Assembly (NCBI RefSeq): GCF_016811105.1
Contig: NZ_JAFBGM010000002.1
Span: 124,001 to 188,000 of the forward strand
Source of the DNA: Aurantibacter crassamenti
Lineage (GTDB): Bacteria; Bacteroidota; Bacteroidia; Flavobacteriales; Flavobacteriaceae
Length of the DNA stretch: 64,000 nt
Reading direction: 5' to 3'
The position numbers and the translations under genes are program-made. Position 1 is the stretch's first letter, and every line of letters starts with the position of its first letter. Positions 16,471 to 25,133 of the stretch are shown here, piece after piece. The notes beneath the pieces were generated by a model that saw only the letters and a list, made by a program, of their open reading frames with translations, made no database searches and was not told the DNA's origin.

Positions 16471-18711
16471 ATGTCTACTACAGAACAAAATAAATCTATA
16501 GCTTTTAGTAGAAGAGGCTTTATGAAAACCACATCATTAGCAGGTGGTGGTATGTTAATAGGGTTCAATTTATTTAACTCTTGTAAGCCGAAAGCTGAGC
16601 CAACAATTGATTTGGCTAATCTAAATTATAATGACTTCAATGCATTTATACAAATTGCAGATAATGGTGCGGTAACGATACATTCTCCAAATCCAGAAAT
16701 TGGGCAAGGTGTAAAAACAGCTATGCCCATGCTAATTGCAGAAGAATTAGATGTGGCATGGAAGGATGTTTATGTAAAACAAGGAATATTAGATACTAAA
16801 AATTTTAAAAATCAGATTGCAGGCGGAAGTCAGTCTTTACGTGGCGCATGGCAACCGCTAAGGCAAACGGGTGCAACCGCCAGGCAAATGTTGGTTAATG
16901 CCGCAGCAATAAAATGGGGTGTTGATGCATCTGAATGTTCAACAAGTGAAGGCGTAATCACAAACGCCAAAGGAGAAACCTTGAGTTATGGGGATGTTGT
17001 CAATGAAGCTGCCCTTCTTGAAGTTCCAGAAGAAGTTACTTTAAAAGAAATAAGTGATTTTAAAATTATTGGTACTGAAGTTCGTAATGTTGATATTGAT
17101 AAAATTATTTCAGGAAAACCGCTTTTCGGATTGGATTATAAGGAAGAAGGAATGGTTTACGCCACAGTACTACGGCCACCAGCTTTCGGTCAAAAATTAG
17201 AATCATATGATGACACAGAAGCTAAAGCAATACCAGGAGTTATTGATGTTATTAAAATTGGTGAAGGCGCAAATAAACTTTTGAATCATGAGAAACGAAA
17301 CTGGACGGTAGTACTTAGCAGCACTGATAAAGTCGTAGTTATTGCCAATACAGCATGGGAAGCCATGAAAGGCAAAAAGGCAATTAAGGCAAAATGGATA
17401 GAAGAATCTACTCTTGAAAGTACGGAACTACACGATCAAAAATTAACTGGACTACTTGATGGTAAAAATTTTACTACGTTAAGAGAAGATGGCAATGTTA
17501 ATAAGGCTTTCGCTCAAGCAGATGAAATTTTAGAGCGAACATATGAGTCTCCGTTTTTACCGCACAACTGTATGGAACCGATGAATTTTTTCGCAAATAT
17601 TACTGCCGAAAAAATCCATTTGGTAGGACCAACACAAACGCCAGAATTTGTTGCACAAGGCGTGGCGGCTATGTTGGACCGCGATCCAAGTGAAGTGCAT
17701 TTAGAAATGACAAGAATGGGTGGTGGTTTCGGCCGTCGTCTCTATGGTGATTTTGTGTATGAGGCTGCTGAAATATCAAATGCCATTAAAAAACCAGTTA
17801 AATTGGTTTCAACTCGTGAAGATGATATGACCACAGGTGTATATCGACCAGCTATAAAGTACAGAATTAAAGCCGCGGTCAAAAACGGAGAAGTTACTGG
17901 ATATCATGTAAAGGAGGCAGCCATTAATAGTAATATGTATGGTCTAATTCCTAATTTCTTTCCGGCTGGCGCAATAGAAAATTATAAAGTTGACGTTGCT
18001 AATTATCAAAGCAACATTACAACAGGCGCATGGCGTGCACCCTATACCAACTTTTTGGCCTATGCCGAACAAAGCTTTTTTGATGAATTAGCAGAGGTTA
18101 TGAAAATTGATCAAGTTCAGTTACGCTTAGATTTATTAGAAAAAGTGAAAGGTACAACAGATGAACGCATACAATATTCACCAGAACGACTTCAAAATTG
18201 TATTCGTACAGCAGCTGAAAAAGCAGGATGGGGCAAACAAGCCGATGGTGTTTATCAAGGTTTTGTCGCATATTATTGCCATAATTCGCATGTTGCAGAA
18301 GTTGCAGATGCTGTAATTGAAAATGGAATGCCTGTTATTACAAAAGTGACTTGTGTTGTTGATTGTGGAGTTGTTGTAAATAAACTCGGTGCAATGAATC
18401 AAATTGAAGGTGGCGTGATTGATGGAGTTGGTCATGCAATGTACGGTAGTTTTGGCTTTGAAAATGGAGCACCAACTTCTAAAAATTTCGATCGTTATCG
18501 ATTAATTAGAATGAAGGAAGCACCTTTGGTAGAAGCGCATATGATTCAAAATGATTTCGCACCAACTGGTTTAGGTGAACCAACATTACCGCCTGCTGGT
18601 GGAGCTGTTGCAAACGCATTAAAAGCAGCTACGGGTAAACGAATTTACAAGCAACCATTTATGCAAGATCCTGAATTTTGGAGAACTCCAGAAAAAGAGA
18701 TACTAGGATAA
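16471..18711 (+). CDS. Molybdopterin-binding large subunit, isoquinoline 1-oxidoreductase beta type
   Basis: A 746-residue molybdenum hydroxylase subunit that binds the molybdopterin cytosine dinucleotide cofactor and hydroxylates an N-heterocycle or aldehyde. A twin-arginine signal is present (SRRGFMKTTSLAGGG), so the folded complex, with its small subunit, is exported. A Tat lipobox-like cysteine follows (FNSCK). Cofactor motifs include GGGFGRR near residues 413-419, GAWRAPYTN near 517, and GLGEPTLPPAGGA near 698, with the conserved active-site glutamate. The downstream MocA-like gene would supply the cofactor. The substrate cannot be read from sequence. Confidence 0.92.
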   Translation: MSTTEQNKSIAFSRRGFMKTTSLAGGGMLIGFNLFNSCKPKAEPTIDLANLNYNDFNAFIQIADNGAVTIHSPNPEIGQGVKTAMPMLIAEELDVAWKDVYVKQGILDTKNFKNQIAGGSQSLRGAWQPLRQTGATARQMLVNAAAIKWGVDASECSTSEGVITNAKGETLSYGDVVNEAALLEVPEEVTLKEISDFKIIGTEVRNVDIDKIISGKPLFGLDYKEEGMVYATVLRPPAFGQKLESYDDTEAKAIPGVIDVIKIGEGANKLLNHEKRNWTVVLSSTDKVVVIANTAWEAMKGKKAIKAKWIEESTLESTELHDQKLTGLLDGKNFTTLREDGNVNKAFAQADEILERTYESPFLPHNCMEPMNFFANITAEKIHLVGPTQTPEFVAQGVAAMLDRDPSEVHLEMTRMGGGFGRRLYGDFVYEAAEISNAIKKPVKLVSTREDDMTTGVYRPAIKYRIKAAVKNGEVTGYHVKEAAINSNMYGLIPNFFPAGAIENYKVDVANYQSNITTGAWRAPYTNFLAYAEQSFFDELAEVMKIDQVQLRLDLLEKVKGTTDERIQYSPERLQNCIRTAAEKAGWGKQADGVYQGFVAYYCHNSHVAEVADAVIENGMPVITKVTCVVDCGVVVNKLGAMNQIEGGVIDGVGHAMYGSFGFENGAPTSKNFDRYRLIRMKEAPLVEAHMIQNDFAPTGLGEPTLPPAGGAVANALKAATGKRIYKQPFMQDPEFWRTPEKEILG

Positions 18712-18765
18712 TTAATAGAATTGATTAATTTTTTTATATAAATTATTGTTCTGAAATTATTAATC

Positions 18766-18796
18766 AAAACGACCACCTCTTAAAGTGGTCGTTTTT
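18766..18796 (+). terminator. Terminator after the hydroxylase genes
   Basis: An 11-bp perfect stem AAAACGACCAC/GTGGTCGTTTT with an 8-nt loop and a T-run. It separates the hydroxylase genes from the MocA-like gene, which either is transcribed by read-through or has its own promoter. Confidence 0.85.
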
Positions 18797-18813
18797 AGTT
18801 TATCATATCAATT

Positions 18814-19407
18814 ATGACAAATAATAAAGAAATTGCAATTTTAATTTTGGCAGCAGGTGAATCTATACGAATGGGAGAGCCCAAACAATTGTTGCCTTGG
18901 AAAGAAACAACGCTTCTAGGAAATATAATTAATGAAGCAAAACTGGTTTTGCCATTAAATATCAATGTTGTTTTAGGTGGAAATTTTGATGCTATTAAGA
19001 ATATTAATGAATTAAAGGAAGTTAATGTAATTTACAATCCAAATTTTCAACAAGGGCAGGGCACCTCGATATCCATTGGGATAAATGAAATTTTAAAAAT
19101 TAATAACAGTATTAAAGCAGTTTTAATACTGCTTTGTGATCAACCGTTAATCACAAGTCAATACCTAAAGGAACTTATTGTCGCCTTTACTACCAATACT
19201 AAAGGAATAGCAGCTACAAAATATGATAATACACCTGGGGTACCAGCCATTTTCCATAAAAAATATTTTCAAGAATTAACCAATTTAAAAAAGGATAAAG
19301 GTGCCAAACACACTATTATTAATAATAGTTCAGATATCATACTTGTTAATTCAAATGGAAAAGAAGTAGATATCGATACAAAAGAAGATTATAGAAAATT
19401 AATTTAG
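18814..19407 (+). CDS. MocA-like molybdenum cofactor nucleotidyltransferase
   Basis: A 197-residue cytosolic NTP transferase-like protein. The N-terminal nucleotide-binding loop LAAGESIRMGEPKQLLPW (residues 12-29) is the signature of MobA/MocA enzymes; LLCDQPLITSQYL near residue 107 holds the metal-binding aspartate and TKYDNTPGVPAIF the substrate loop. MocA adds CMP to molybdopterin to give the cytosine dinucleotide form used by xanthine dehydrogenase-family enzymes, matching the hydroxylase encoded upstream. It is followed after 10 bp by the MG2-type protein gene. Confidence 0.85.
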   Translation: MTNNKEIAILILAAGESIRMGEPKQLLPWKETTLLGNIINEAKLVLPLNINVVLGGNFDAIKNINELKEVNVIYNPNFQQGQGTSISIGINEILKINNSIKAVLILLCDQPLITSQYLKELIVAFTTNTKGIAATKYDNTPGVPAIFHKKYFQELTNLKKDKGAKHTIINNSSDIILVNSNGKEVDIDTKEDYRKLI

Positions 19408-19417
19408 AAGACTTGTT

Positions 19418-22108
19418 TTGAGTTATAGAATTTTATTTAGTTTTTTAATTTTTTCGACGGCCTTTACAGCGCAAACGGTGGTCCAAAAACCAAACATTGC
19501 TATTGCTGATAAAATTTATTTACAATTAAGTACAACAAATTTTACGGTTGGACAAACAATTTGGTATAAAGCAATAGTTACAGATTCTAAATACCATTTA
19601 CCAAGTAAATCTGGTGTGCTTTATGTTGATTTGATTGATTCTTTTGGAAATATAAAAGAACATCAACTTTTAAAATTAAAAAATGGTATTGGTACTGGAG
19701 CTATATATTTAAAAGATGAATATTTAAAGGGTAGTTATTTAATACGTGCTTATACACGTTGGAATCTAAATTTTGATAACGCATTTATATCGCAATCACA
19801 AATTACAATTTACGATGATTTAATAAACGATAAATCAAGTGCGTTTAATGGACTAAAACTTATAAAACAAGATAGCAATAACCATGCTGTTGTAGGTAAG
19901 TTTATCCCTAAACAACTTGGGTTTAGTGATGAAGTAAAACTGCACTTAGATTGGACAGAAAATAGCGATTCCATTATAATTAAAAAAAGAGAAATAGGTG
20001 CTTCTTACCAATTAAATTATAAATTGGAAGGGAATCCAAATTGGATAAACTTAAGACTTAAAAATAAAGAACGCATTTCAGATGTTAAGACCTTAATTCT
20101 AAATGATTCTTTACTCGATGTTCAATTTTTTCCTGAAAGCGGACAGTTAATATCCGGCTTACCCAATAAAATTGGATTCAAAGCTGTTGGATTCGATTCT
20201 AAGGGAAAAAAAATACGTGGTACTGTTTATGACGATTCTGGCAATCAGATTTTGAAGTTTGAAAGCAATCATTTAGGAATGGGCTTTTTCACAATGGTTC
20301 CTTCATTTAACGCTACCTATACAGCTAAAGTTTCTTTGTTTAGTAACACCAAAATAAATACTATAAAAAAGATACCAACTGCAAAGCAGTATGGGAGTAT
20401 TTTATCTATAAATAAGAACACCGATACGGTAAATGTAAAAGTATTATCAAATAATCTACAGGGTTATTTTTATATAAAAGTTAGCTGTAGAGAAAATGAT
20501 TATTATTTAATTGAAGGACCACTTAGAAAAGGACAACTAAATACTGAAATACCTGCTAAAGGTTTACCACATGGCATTCTTGTTTTTACGCTTTTAAACG
20601 AAAGGCAAGAGCCCATAACAGAACGCTTATTCTTTAATAATAATAAAGAAAATAAACTTGCAATAAATGTAGAAACAATAAAAACAGCGTATCAACCAAG
20701 AGAAAAAACCACATTAAAGGTCCAGATAAATGAAGGTTCTCGTCCATCAATTAATACAACGCTGTCAATAATGGTATTAAATAAAAATCTTTGGTTAAAA
20801 GATTGTGAGAATATTAATTCGTTTTTTTATTTAAGTTCTGAATTACGTGGTGAAATAGAAAAACCAGGGTATTATTTCGATTTAAAAGCGGACCGATTTA
20901 ACGATTTAGAAGCGCTATTACTAACTCAAGGCTGGCGTAATTATAAATATCCCATTAAGCGAAATAGTAATAAGTTTAATCAATTACAACGTGCATTAAA
21001 TGTTAGCGGTAATTTATTTTCTACTAATAAGAAAAGAAAACCATTAGATCAAAACACCATTTCATTAACAACTTTTGGAAAAGAAACGACTATTTATTCT
21101 CAGGATACCGATAGCTTAGGAAGATTCAATTTCAATTTAGAAGATAATTATGATAATCGCCAAAGAATTTTACTTTCCGCAACTAAAAGTACTGATTCAA
21201 AAGACAAATTAAGTTTGGTATTAAATACCTTAAAAATCCCTCAGATTAAATTTCGAATAACTCCAAGAAAAGAAAATTTTGACTCTTTAGCACAAAAGGT
21301 GATTTCAGAAAAAATAAATAGGGATAAATCCCAGAAAGTATACGATTCATTAAGTGGAGTAACTCTGCTCGATGAAGTAATTGTATCAGATGTATTTCTA
21401 CATCCTAACCGAAAAAAATATTATGAGAAATTCGGTGAACCTGATATAATCATTAAAGGAGAAGTTTTGAGGAAACAAGAAAAAGATTGGTCTTATGGTT
21501 TATTTAGTATTCTGCAATCCAACTACGGCGAACATATTAAGATTGAAAAATTTTCGGATGGATTTATGCTTGCACATATAAATGCTGGGAGTAAAGAGTC
21601 CACATTATTAGCTGTAGACGGACGATTGTTACAAGTGTTCGAATACGAAAATGTACCATTCATGCCCTCTGAAATAATTGAAGATATTGAGTTAATTAAG
21701 TATTCCAAAAACTTTAAGAATAAATATTTGCAAGTATTTCCGGATGCAGATCCTTTAAATGCTCCTGGAATTGGACACATAATTTCCATTTACACAAAAG
21801 GTGGGGTAGGTGTTACTGGATCAGGTAAACCTATCCCTGGTACATTAAGTACTACCATTGATGTTTTTACACCTATTAAAGAATTTTACAAACCAAAATA
21901 TGATACTAATTCAACAAATAAAGGAAAACTACCAGATTTAAGGTCTCTAATTCATTGGGAACCTCTTATTAGAACTGATAGTCTCGGAAAGGCAAACATC
22001 GAATTTTTTAATAATGATGTACAAGGAGAGTACCTTGTCATTATTGAAGCCATTTCAGAAAATGGTAAAATTGGTTATCAAGAATTGAATTATAAAATAG
22101 TAGATTAA
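19418..22108 (+). CDS. MG2-domain and TonB-plug-like secreted protein
   Basis: An 896-residue exported protein that starts at TTG and has signal peptide MSYRILFSFLIFSTAFTAQ. Residues 25-130 look like a macroglobulin MG2 domain (KIYLQLSTTNFTVGQTIWYK, then GSYLIRAYTRW). The middle has beta-rich repeats, and residues about 660-800 look like a TonB-receptor plug remnant (LLAVDGRLL, then IEDIELIKYSKNF). There is no barrel, so it is not a transporter. This architecture is common in Bacteroidota and its role is not established. It follows the MocA-like gene closely but has no functional link that I can see. Confidence 0.75.
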   Translation: MSYRILFSFLIFSTAFTAQTVVQKPNIAIADKIYLQLSTTNFTVGQTIWYKAIVTDSKYHLPSKSGVLYVDLIDSFGNIKEHQLLKLKNGIGTGAIYLKDEYLKGSYLIRAYTRWNLNFDNAFISQSQITIYDDLINDKSSAFNGLKLIKQDSNNHAVVGKFIPKQLGFSDEVKLHLDWTENSDSIIIKKREIGASYQLNYKLEGNPNWINLRLKNKERISDVKTLILNDSLLDVQFFPESGQLISGLPNKIGFKAVGFDSKGKKIRGTVYDDSGNQILKFESNHLGMGFFTMVPSFNATYTAKVSLFSNTKINTIKKIPTAKQYGSILSINKNTDTVNVKVLSNNLQGYFYIKVSCRENDYYLIEGPLRKGQLNTEIPAKGLPHGILVFTLLNERQEPITERLFFNNNKENKLAINVETIKTAYQPREKTTLKVQINEGSRPSINTTLSIMVLNKNLWLKDCENINSFFYLSSELRGEIEKPGYYFDLKADRFNDLEALLLTQGWRNYKYPIKRNSNKFNQLQRALNVSGNLFSTNKKRKPLDQNTISLTTFGKETTIYSQDTDSLGRFNFNLEDNYDNRQRILLSATKSTDSKDKLSLVLNTLKIPQIKFRITPRKENFDSLAQKVISEKINRDKSQKVYDSLSGVTLLDEVIVSDVFLHPNRKKYYEKFGEPDIIIKGEVLRKQEKDWSYGLFSILQSNYGEHIKIEKFSDGFMLAHINAGSKESTLLAVDGRLLQVFEYENVPFMPSEIIEDIELIKYSKNFKNKYLQVFPDADPLNAPGIGHIISIYTKGGVGVTGSGKPIPGTLSTTIDVFTPIKEFYKPKYDTNSTNKGKLPDLRSLIHWEPLIRTDSLGKANIEFFNNDVQGEYLVIIEAISENGKIGYQELNYKIVD

Positions 22109-22172
22109 ATAGAAGAAATACTTGAGCTTTACTTTATATTTAATTTTAGATATTTTTTTATTTGTTATATGC

Positions 22173-22180
22173 TATTTTTG
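22173..22180 (+). promoter_or_regulatory. Candidate -7 element TATTTTTG before the amidohydrolase
   Basis: TATTTTTG matches TAnnTTTG, 50 bp upstream of the chosen ATG. The -33 region is T-rich but lacks a clear TTG at about 20 bp. Confidence 0.4.
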
Positions 22181-22230
22181 AAAAATTGTGCATCTTCAAA
22201 AATTAATTGTTAATTACCAAAACAAACAGC

Positions 22231-23319
22231 ATGCTTCTTAAAAAAGTAACTCAAACAGTGTTTTTACTTATTTCAATGGGTACAATTGCCCAAGAAATGA
22301 GCTTTGAAGAGTATAATCCTACATCCACTTTAGTAGTACCAACAAATGAGGTTAAAAGGGCCAAATTTCCATTCGTTGACATTCATAGTCATCAACGCGA
22401 TATGTCAGCTTCAGCCTTAACCAAAATGTTAAAAGATATGGATGCTCTTAACGAAGGCCTTATGGTTAATTTGAGTGGAGGATCAGGCGATCGCTTAAAA
22501 AATATGGTTGAAAGTATTAATGCGAATTATCCCAATCGTTTTGCTGTGTTTGCAAATGTAGATTTTGATAATGTAGGTAAAGAAGGATGGACAGAAAACG
22601 CCGTTAAACAGTTAGAAGAAGATGTAAAAGTTGGTGCAAAAGGCTTAAAAATTTTCAAAAGTCTTGGACTACGTTATAACGATACAGAAGGCAAGCGTTT
22701 AGCAATAGACGACCCACGCCTAGACCCAATATGGGCTAAATGTGGTGAATTGGGTATACCAGTACTTATTCATGCAGCTGATCCAAAATCATTTTGGGAT
22801 TCAATGGATAGTGATAATGAACGTTGGTTAGAACTTAAAACACATTCACGTAGAAAAAGATCAGCAACTGATCCCGCTCCGTGGCAACAAATAATTGATG
22901 AACAACATCGAATGTTTAAAAAACACCCGAATACCAATTTCATTAATGCCCACATGGGGTGGTACGCAAATGATTTAGCAAAATTAGGCGAATTAATGAA
23001 TGAAATGCCAAATATGTATGTAGGTATAGGAGCGGTTATTGCGGAACTAGGTCGCCAACCAAAAAATGCAAATGCTTTTTTTACAAAGTACCAAGACCGC
23101 ATATTATTTGGAAAAGATAGTTGGAAACCAGAGGAGTTCCCCACTTATTTTAGAGTTTTAGAAACTGAGGATGAATATTTTCCATATTATAAGAAATACC
23201 ATGCTTTTTGGTCAATGTATGGACTTGGTCTCTCTGATGAAATACTTAAAAAAGTATATTACAAAAATGCTTTGAAATTATTACCCAATATTGATACAAG
23301 TGTTTTCCCAAATAACTAA
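22231..23319 (+). CDS. Secreted amidohydrolase-family protein
   Basis: A 362-residue metal-dependent TIM-barrel hydrolase or decarboxylase. I use the ATG giving MLLKKVTQTVFLLISMGTIAQ, a signal peptide; a TTG 24 bp upstream is also in frame. Metal ligands are visible as HSH (VDIHSHQRD), His in VLIHAADP, His in NAHMGW and Asp in ILFGKDSW. This matches the Amidohydrolase_2 group, which includes lactonases and carboxylic acid decarboxylases. Export is unusual for a decarboxylase and favours hydrolysis of a lactone or ester. The gene converges on the GntR gene with 19 bp between stops. Confidence 0.82.
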   Translation: MLLKKVTQTVFLLISMGTIAQEMSFEEYNPTSTLVVPTNEVKRAKFPFVDIHSHQRDMSASALTKMLKDMDALNEGLMVNLSGGSGDRLKNMVESINANYPNRFAVFANVDFDNVGKEGWTENAVKQLEEDVKVGAKGLKIFKSLGLRYNDTEGKRLAIDDPRLDPIWAKCGELGIPVLIHAADPKSFWDSMDSDNERWLELKTHSRRKRSATDPAPWQQIIDEQHRMFKKHPNTNFINAHMGWYANDLAKLGELMNEMPNMYVGIGAVIAELGRQPKNANAFFTKYQDRILFGKDSWKPEEFPTYFRVLETEDEYFPYYKKYHAFWSMYGLGLSDEILKKVYYKNALKLLPNIDTSVFPNN

Positions 23320-23338
23320 TCTAGTTTAGTTATAAGAG

Positions 23339-23971
23339 TTATAAGATGAATAATTGCGTCTCAATATAATCTTGCACAAAAATCCAATTCATTTTAAGAA
23401 CCAAAGCCGCTGAAGGAATATTATTATCTTCTATTGCAGAAATAATTGCATCATGTTGATCATTTGAGTTATAATGAAAAGAATCATCCGCCATAAATTC
23501 TCTTTCGTAGAAAAATATGCGGCTCTTAAGATCTTTTAAAATTTGTTGAACTACTGAATTATTATAATTGGCTGTAAGCAGCCGATGAAATTCCATGTAT
23601 GCATTCACACGCTCTAAGGGCTCATCAGTTTCTGAAATCAATGTACGCTGTTTTTTCAAGGCCTCTATTGTAAGCTCATCAAAAGTAGATTGTTCAAGTG
23701 CAAGTACTTCTAAATGCGCAACAAGCTCGTATAAATTCTTGGCTTCTTCATGATTCACTTCTGCAATACTAAATCCGCAATTGGGTATAGCCCTTACAAT
23801 ATGCGACTGCTGTAATTGCGTTAACGCTTCACGAATAGGCGTAACACTAACTTTTAAATCTCTTGCCAAAGCTGCAAGATTAATACGTTCACCAGGCACC
23901 AAAATCCCTAACTGCATCTGTTTTAGTAGATGTTCTCGTACCTCGTTACGTAAAATAATCTTTTTAGCCAT
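23339..23971 (-). CDS. GntR-family transcriptional regulator, FCD (FadR C-terminal) type
   Basis: A 210-residue DNA-binding regulator. Residues 5-75 form the winged helix (PGERINLAALARDLKVSVTP, then IREALTQLQ). Residues about 80-205 are the all-helical FCD ligand domain with a likely metal or acid site (EFHRLLTANYNNS, then NDQHDAI). FCD regulators usually sense small carboxylates or sugar acids and repress catabolic genes. A perfect palindrome with GTATAC at its core sits 12 bp upstream of the start codon and is the likely operator. The gene converges on the amidohydrolase gene; the sugar-catabolic cluster begins 3 kb to the right, so it is a candidate regulator for either. Confidence 0.9.
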   Translation of the reverse strand: MAKKIILRNEVREHLLKQMQLGILVPGERINLAALARDLKVSVTPIREALTQLQQSHIVRAIPNCGFSIAEVNHEEAKNLYELVAHLEVLALEQSTFDELTIEALKKQRTLISETDEPLERVNAYMEFHRLLTANYNNSVVQQILKDLKSRIFFYEREFMADDSFHYNSNDQHDAIISAIEDNNIPSAALVLKMNWIFVQDYIETQLFIL

Positions 23972-23975
23972 GCTT

Positions 23976-24003
23976 CAAATATAATAAATCGTATACGATT
24001 TAT
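23976..24003 (-). promoter_or_regulatory. gntR operator palindrome with abutting -7 element
   Basis: ATAAATCGTATACGATTTAT at 23984-24003 is a perfect 20-bp palindrome. Directly next to it toward the gene, the minus strand reads TATATTTG (23976-23983), an exact TAnnTTTG core. The palindrome fills the spacer between -7 and the expected -33 position, the usual place for autorepression. The core would start transcription at or within a few bases of the start codon, so a leaderless transcript is possible. GTATAC-centred sites are known for FCD-type GntR proteins. Confidence 0.65.
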
Positions 24004-24084
24004 AACGAGTTATACATACAGTTAGTATGCATGATACTTTACTTTCTCGTGTTATAATATGTTTATCAAATAATAACAATTAAC

Positions 24085-24113
24085 CATTCATCGGTAAAAC
24101 TGTTCATTCATCG
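24085..24113. repeat. CATTCATCG direct repeat, 20-bp spacing
   Basis: CATTCATCG occurs at 24085-24093 and 24105-24113, two helical turns apart, between the gntR gene and the lipoprotein gene. A hairpin AGACCTG/CAGGTCT follows at 24117-24139. It may be a regulator site, but there is no further support. Confidence 0.3.
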
Positions 24114-24168
24114 AATAGACCTGAATTTTAAACAGGTCTCGGCACTAAATAGCACACAACTTCGTTTT

Positions 24169-24176
24169 TAATTTTG
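24169..24176 (+). promoter_or_regulatory. Candidate -7 element TAATTTTG before the lipoprotein gene
   Basis: TAATTTTG fits TAnnTTTG and lies 21 bp before the ATG. No TTG at the -33 distance. Confidence 0.4.
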
Positions 24177-24197
24177 TAAACCAAAACTCTAGTTATA

Positions 24198-24980
24198 ATG
24201 AAAGCAATGTTTATTAGAAAATCACTTTTAATTCTTGGTGCAATTACAATTTTTGTTAGTTGCAGTGATGATGATAAAAACGTAGTAGTTGAAGAGCAAC
24301 AACTAAACAAAACGGATGTAAAAACAATTTTAGAAACTGATTCATATACAAAGTCTTTTGACAACATTATTTCAGAAGTATATATAAATAACGGTTCTTC
24401 AGGTAAAAACACGGAGTGTTACGTATCTGAATATTCTGAGACTGGATTTACCATCGAATTTGATAATTGTACAATAAACGGTACAGAAAACGTGACTGGT
24501 ACACTTTCAGCAGTTTATACATCTACTGAAAATGAAATTGCATATACAGTTACTTGGAATGACTTTAGTTTTGGCGGTACACTTATTGACGGCACACGTA
24601 GTTATACAATTAATTCAGATGGAGAAGAATCAATAGGATTCTCAGCTACAAGTAATATTGAAGTAACATTGGCTGATGGTTCGATTATTAAAGAAACCGG
24701 TACAAAAGAAATCACTTTCACTTTTGGAAGCAGCTTAGAGACAAGCATTTATACTTTAAGTGGTGAATGGAACGTAGTAGCTGACGGACATACATATATA
24801 GTTAATGTGGATGACGTAGTAGAAGGTAATCTTTCATGCGCTTACTTAAATAAAGGCACTATGTCTGTATCTAAGAGTGGATTAATTGTTGATGTTGATT
24901 TTGGAGATGGCGAATGTGATGATATAGCCAAAGTTATTTATCCAAATGGTGATGAAAAAGAGATTTCACTAGACGATTAA
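24198..24980 (+). CDS. Hypothetical lipoprotein
   Basis: A 260-residue lipoprotein; signal peptide MKAMFIRKSLLILGAITIF then VSCSDDDKN, with the acylated cysteine followed by an acidic stretch that in Bacteroidota can mark surface export (the lipoprotein export signal is usually a K/D/E-rich stretch after the cysteine). The mature part is threonine- and serine-rich with alternating beta strands and four further cysteines (NTECYV, FDNCTI, LSCAYL, GECDD). I recognise no family. It has its own promoter-like core and a strong terminator, so it is a single-gene unit. Confidence 0.7.
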   Translation: MKAMFIRKSLLILGAITIFVSCSDDDKNVVVEEQQLNKTDVKTILETDSYTKSFDNIISEVYINNGSSGKNTECYVSEYSETGFTIEFDNCTINGTENVTGTLSAVYTSTENEIAYTVTWNDFSFGGTLIDGTRSYTINSDGEESIGFSATSNIEVTLADGSIIKETGTKEITFTFGSSLETSIYTLSGEWNVVADGHTYIVNVDDVVEGNLSCAYLNKGTMSVSKSGLIVDVDFGDGECDDIAKVIYPNGDEKEISLDD

Positions 24981-25000
24981 AAAAACAAAACTTATTAATT

Positions 25001-25034
25001 AGCCTCGCAGTCCGTAATGATTGCGAGGCTTTTT
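25001..25034 (+). terminator. Terminator of the lipoprotein gene
   Basis: A 9-bp stem AGCCTCGCA/TGCGAGGCT with a 12-nt loop and a T-run. It lies 20 bp after the lipoprotein stop. Confidence 0.85.
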
Positions 25035-25133
25035 GTTTGTTATTATTTAATAACAATTGCAATTCTAAATCAGTATCTATGCGGATTTAAGTTATATTCG
25101 AAGCTGATGAAGTCAATACAAATAGCAATAAAA

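Noticed and set aside
25001-25133. Earlier in-frame ATG for lpxD at 25017
   Set aside because: It lies inside the terminator hairpin of the preceding gene and adds a hydrophobic stretch not found in LpxD; the ATG at 25134 gives the normal N-terminus.
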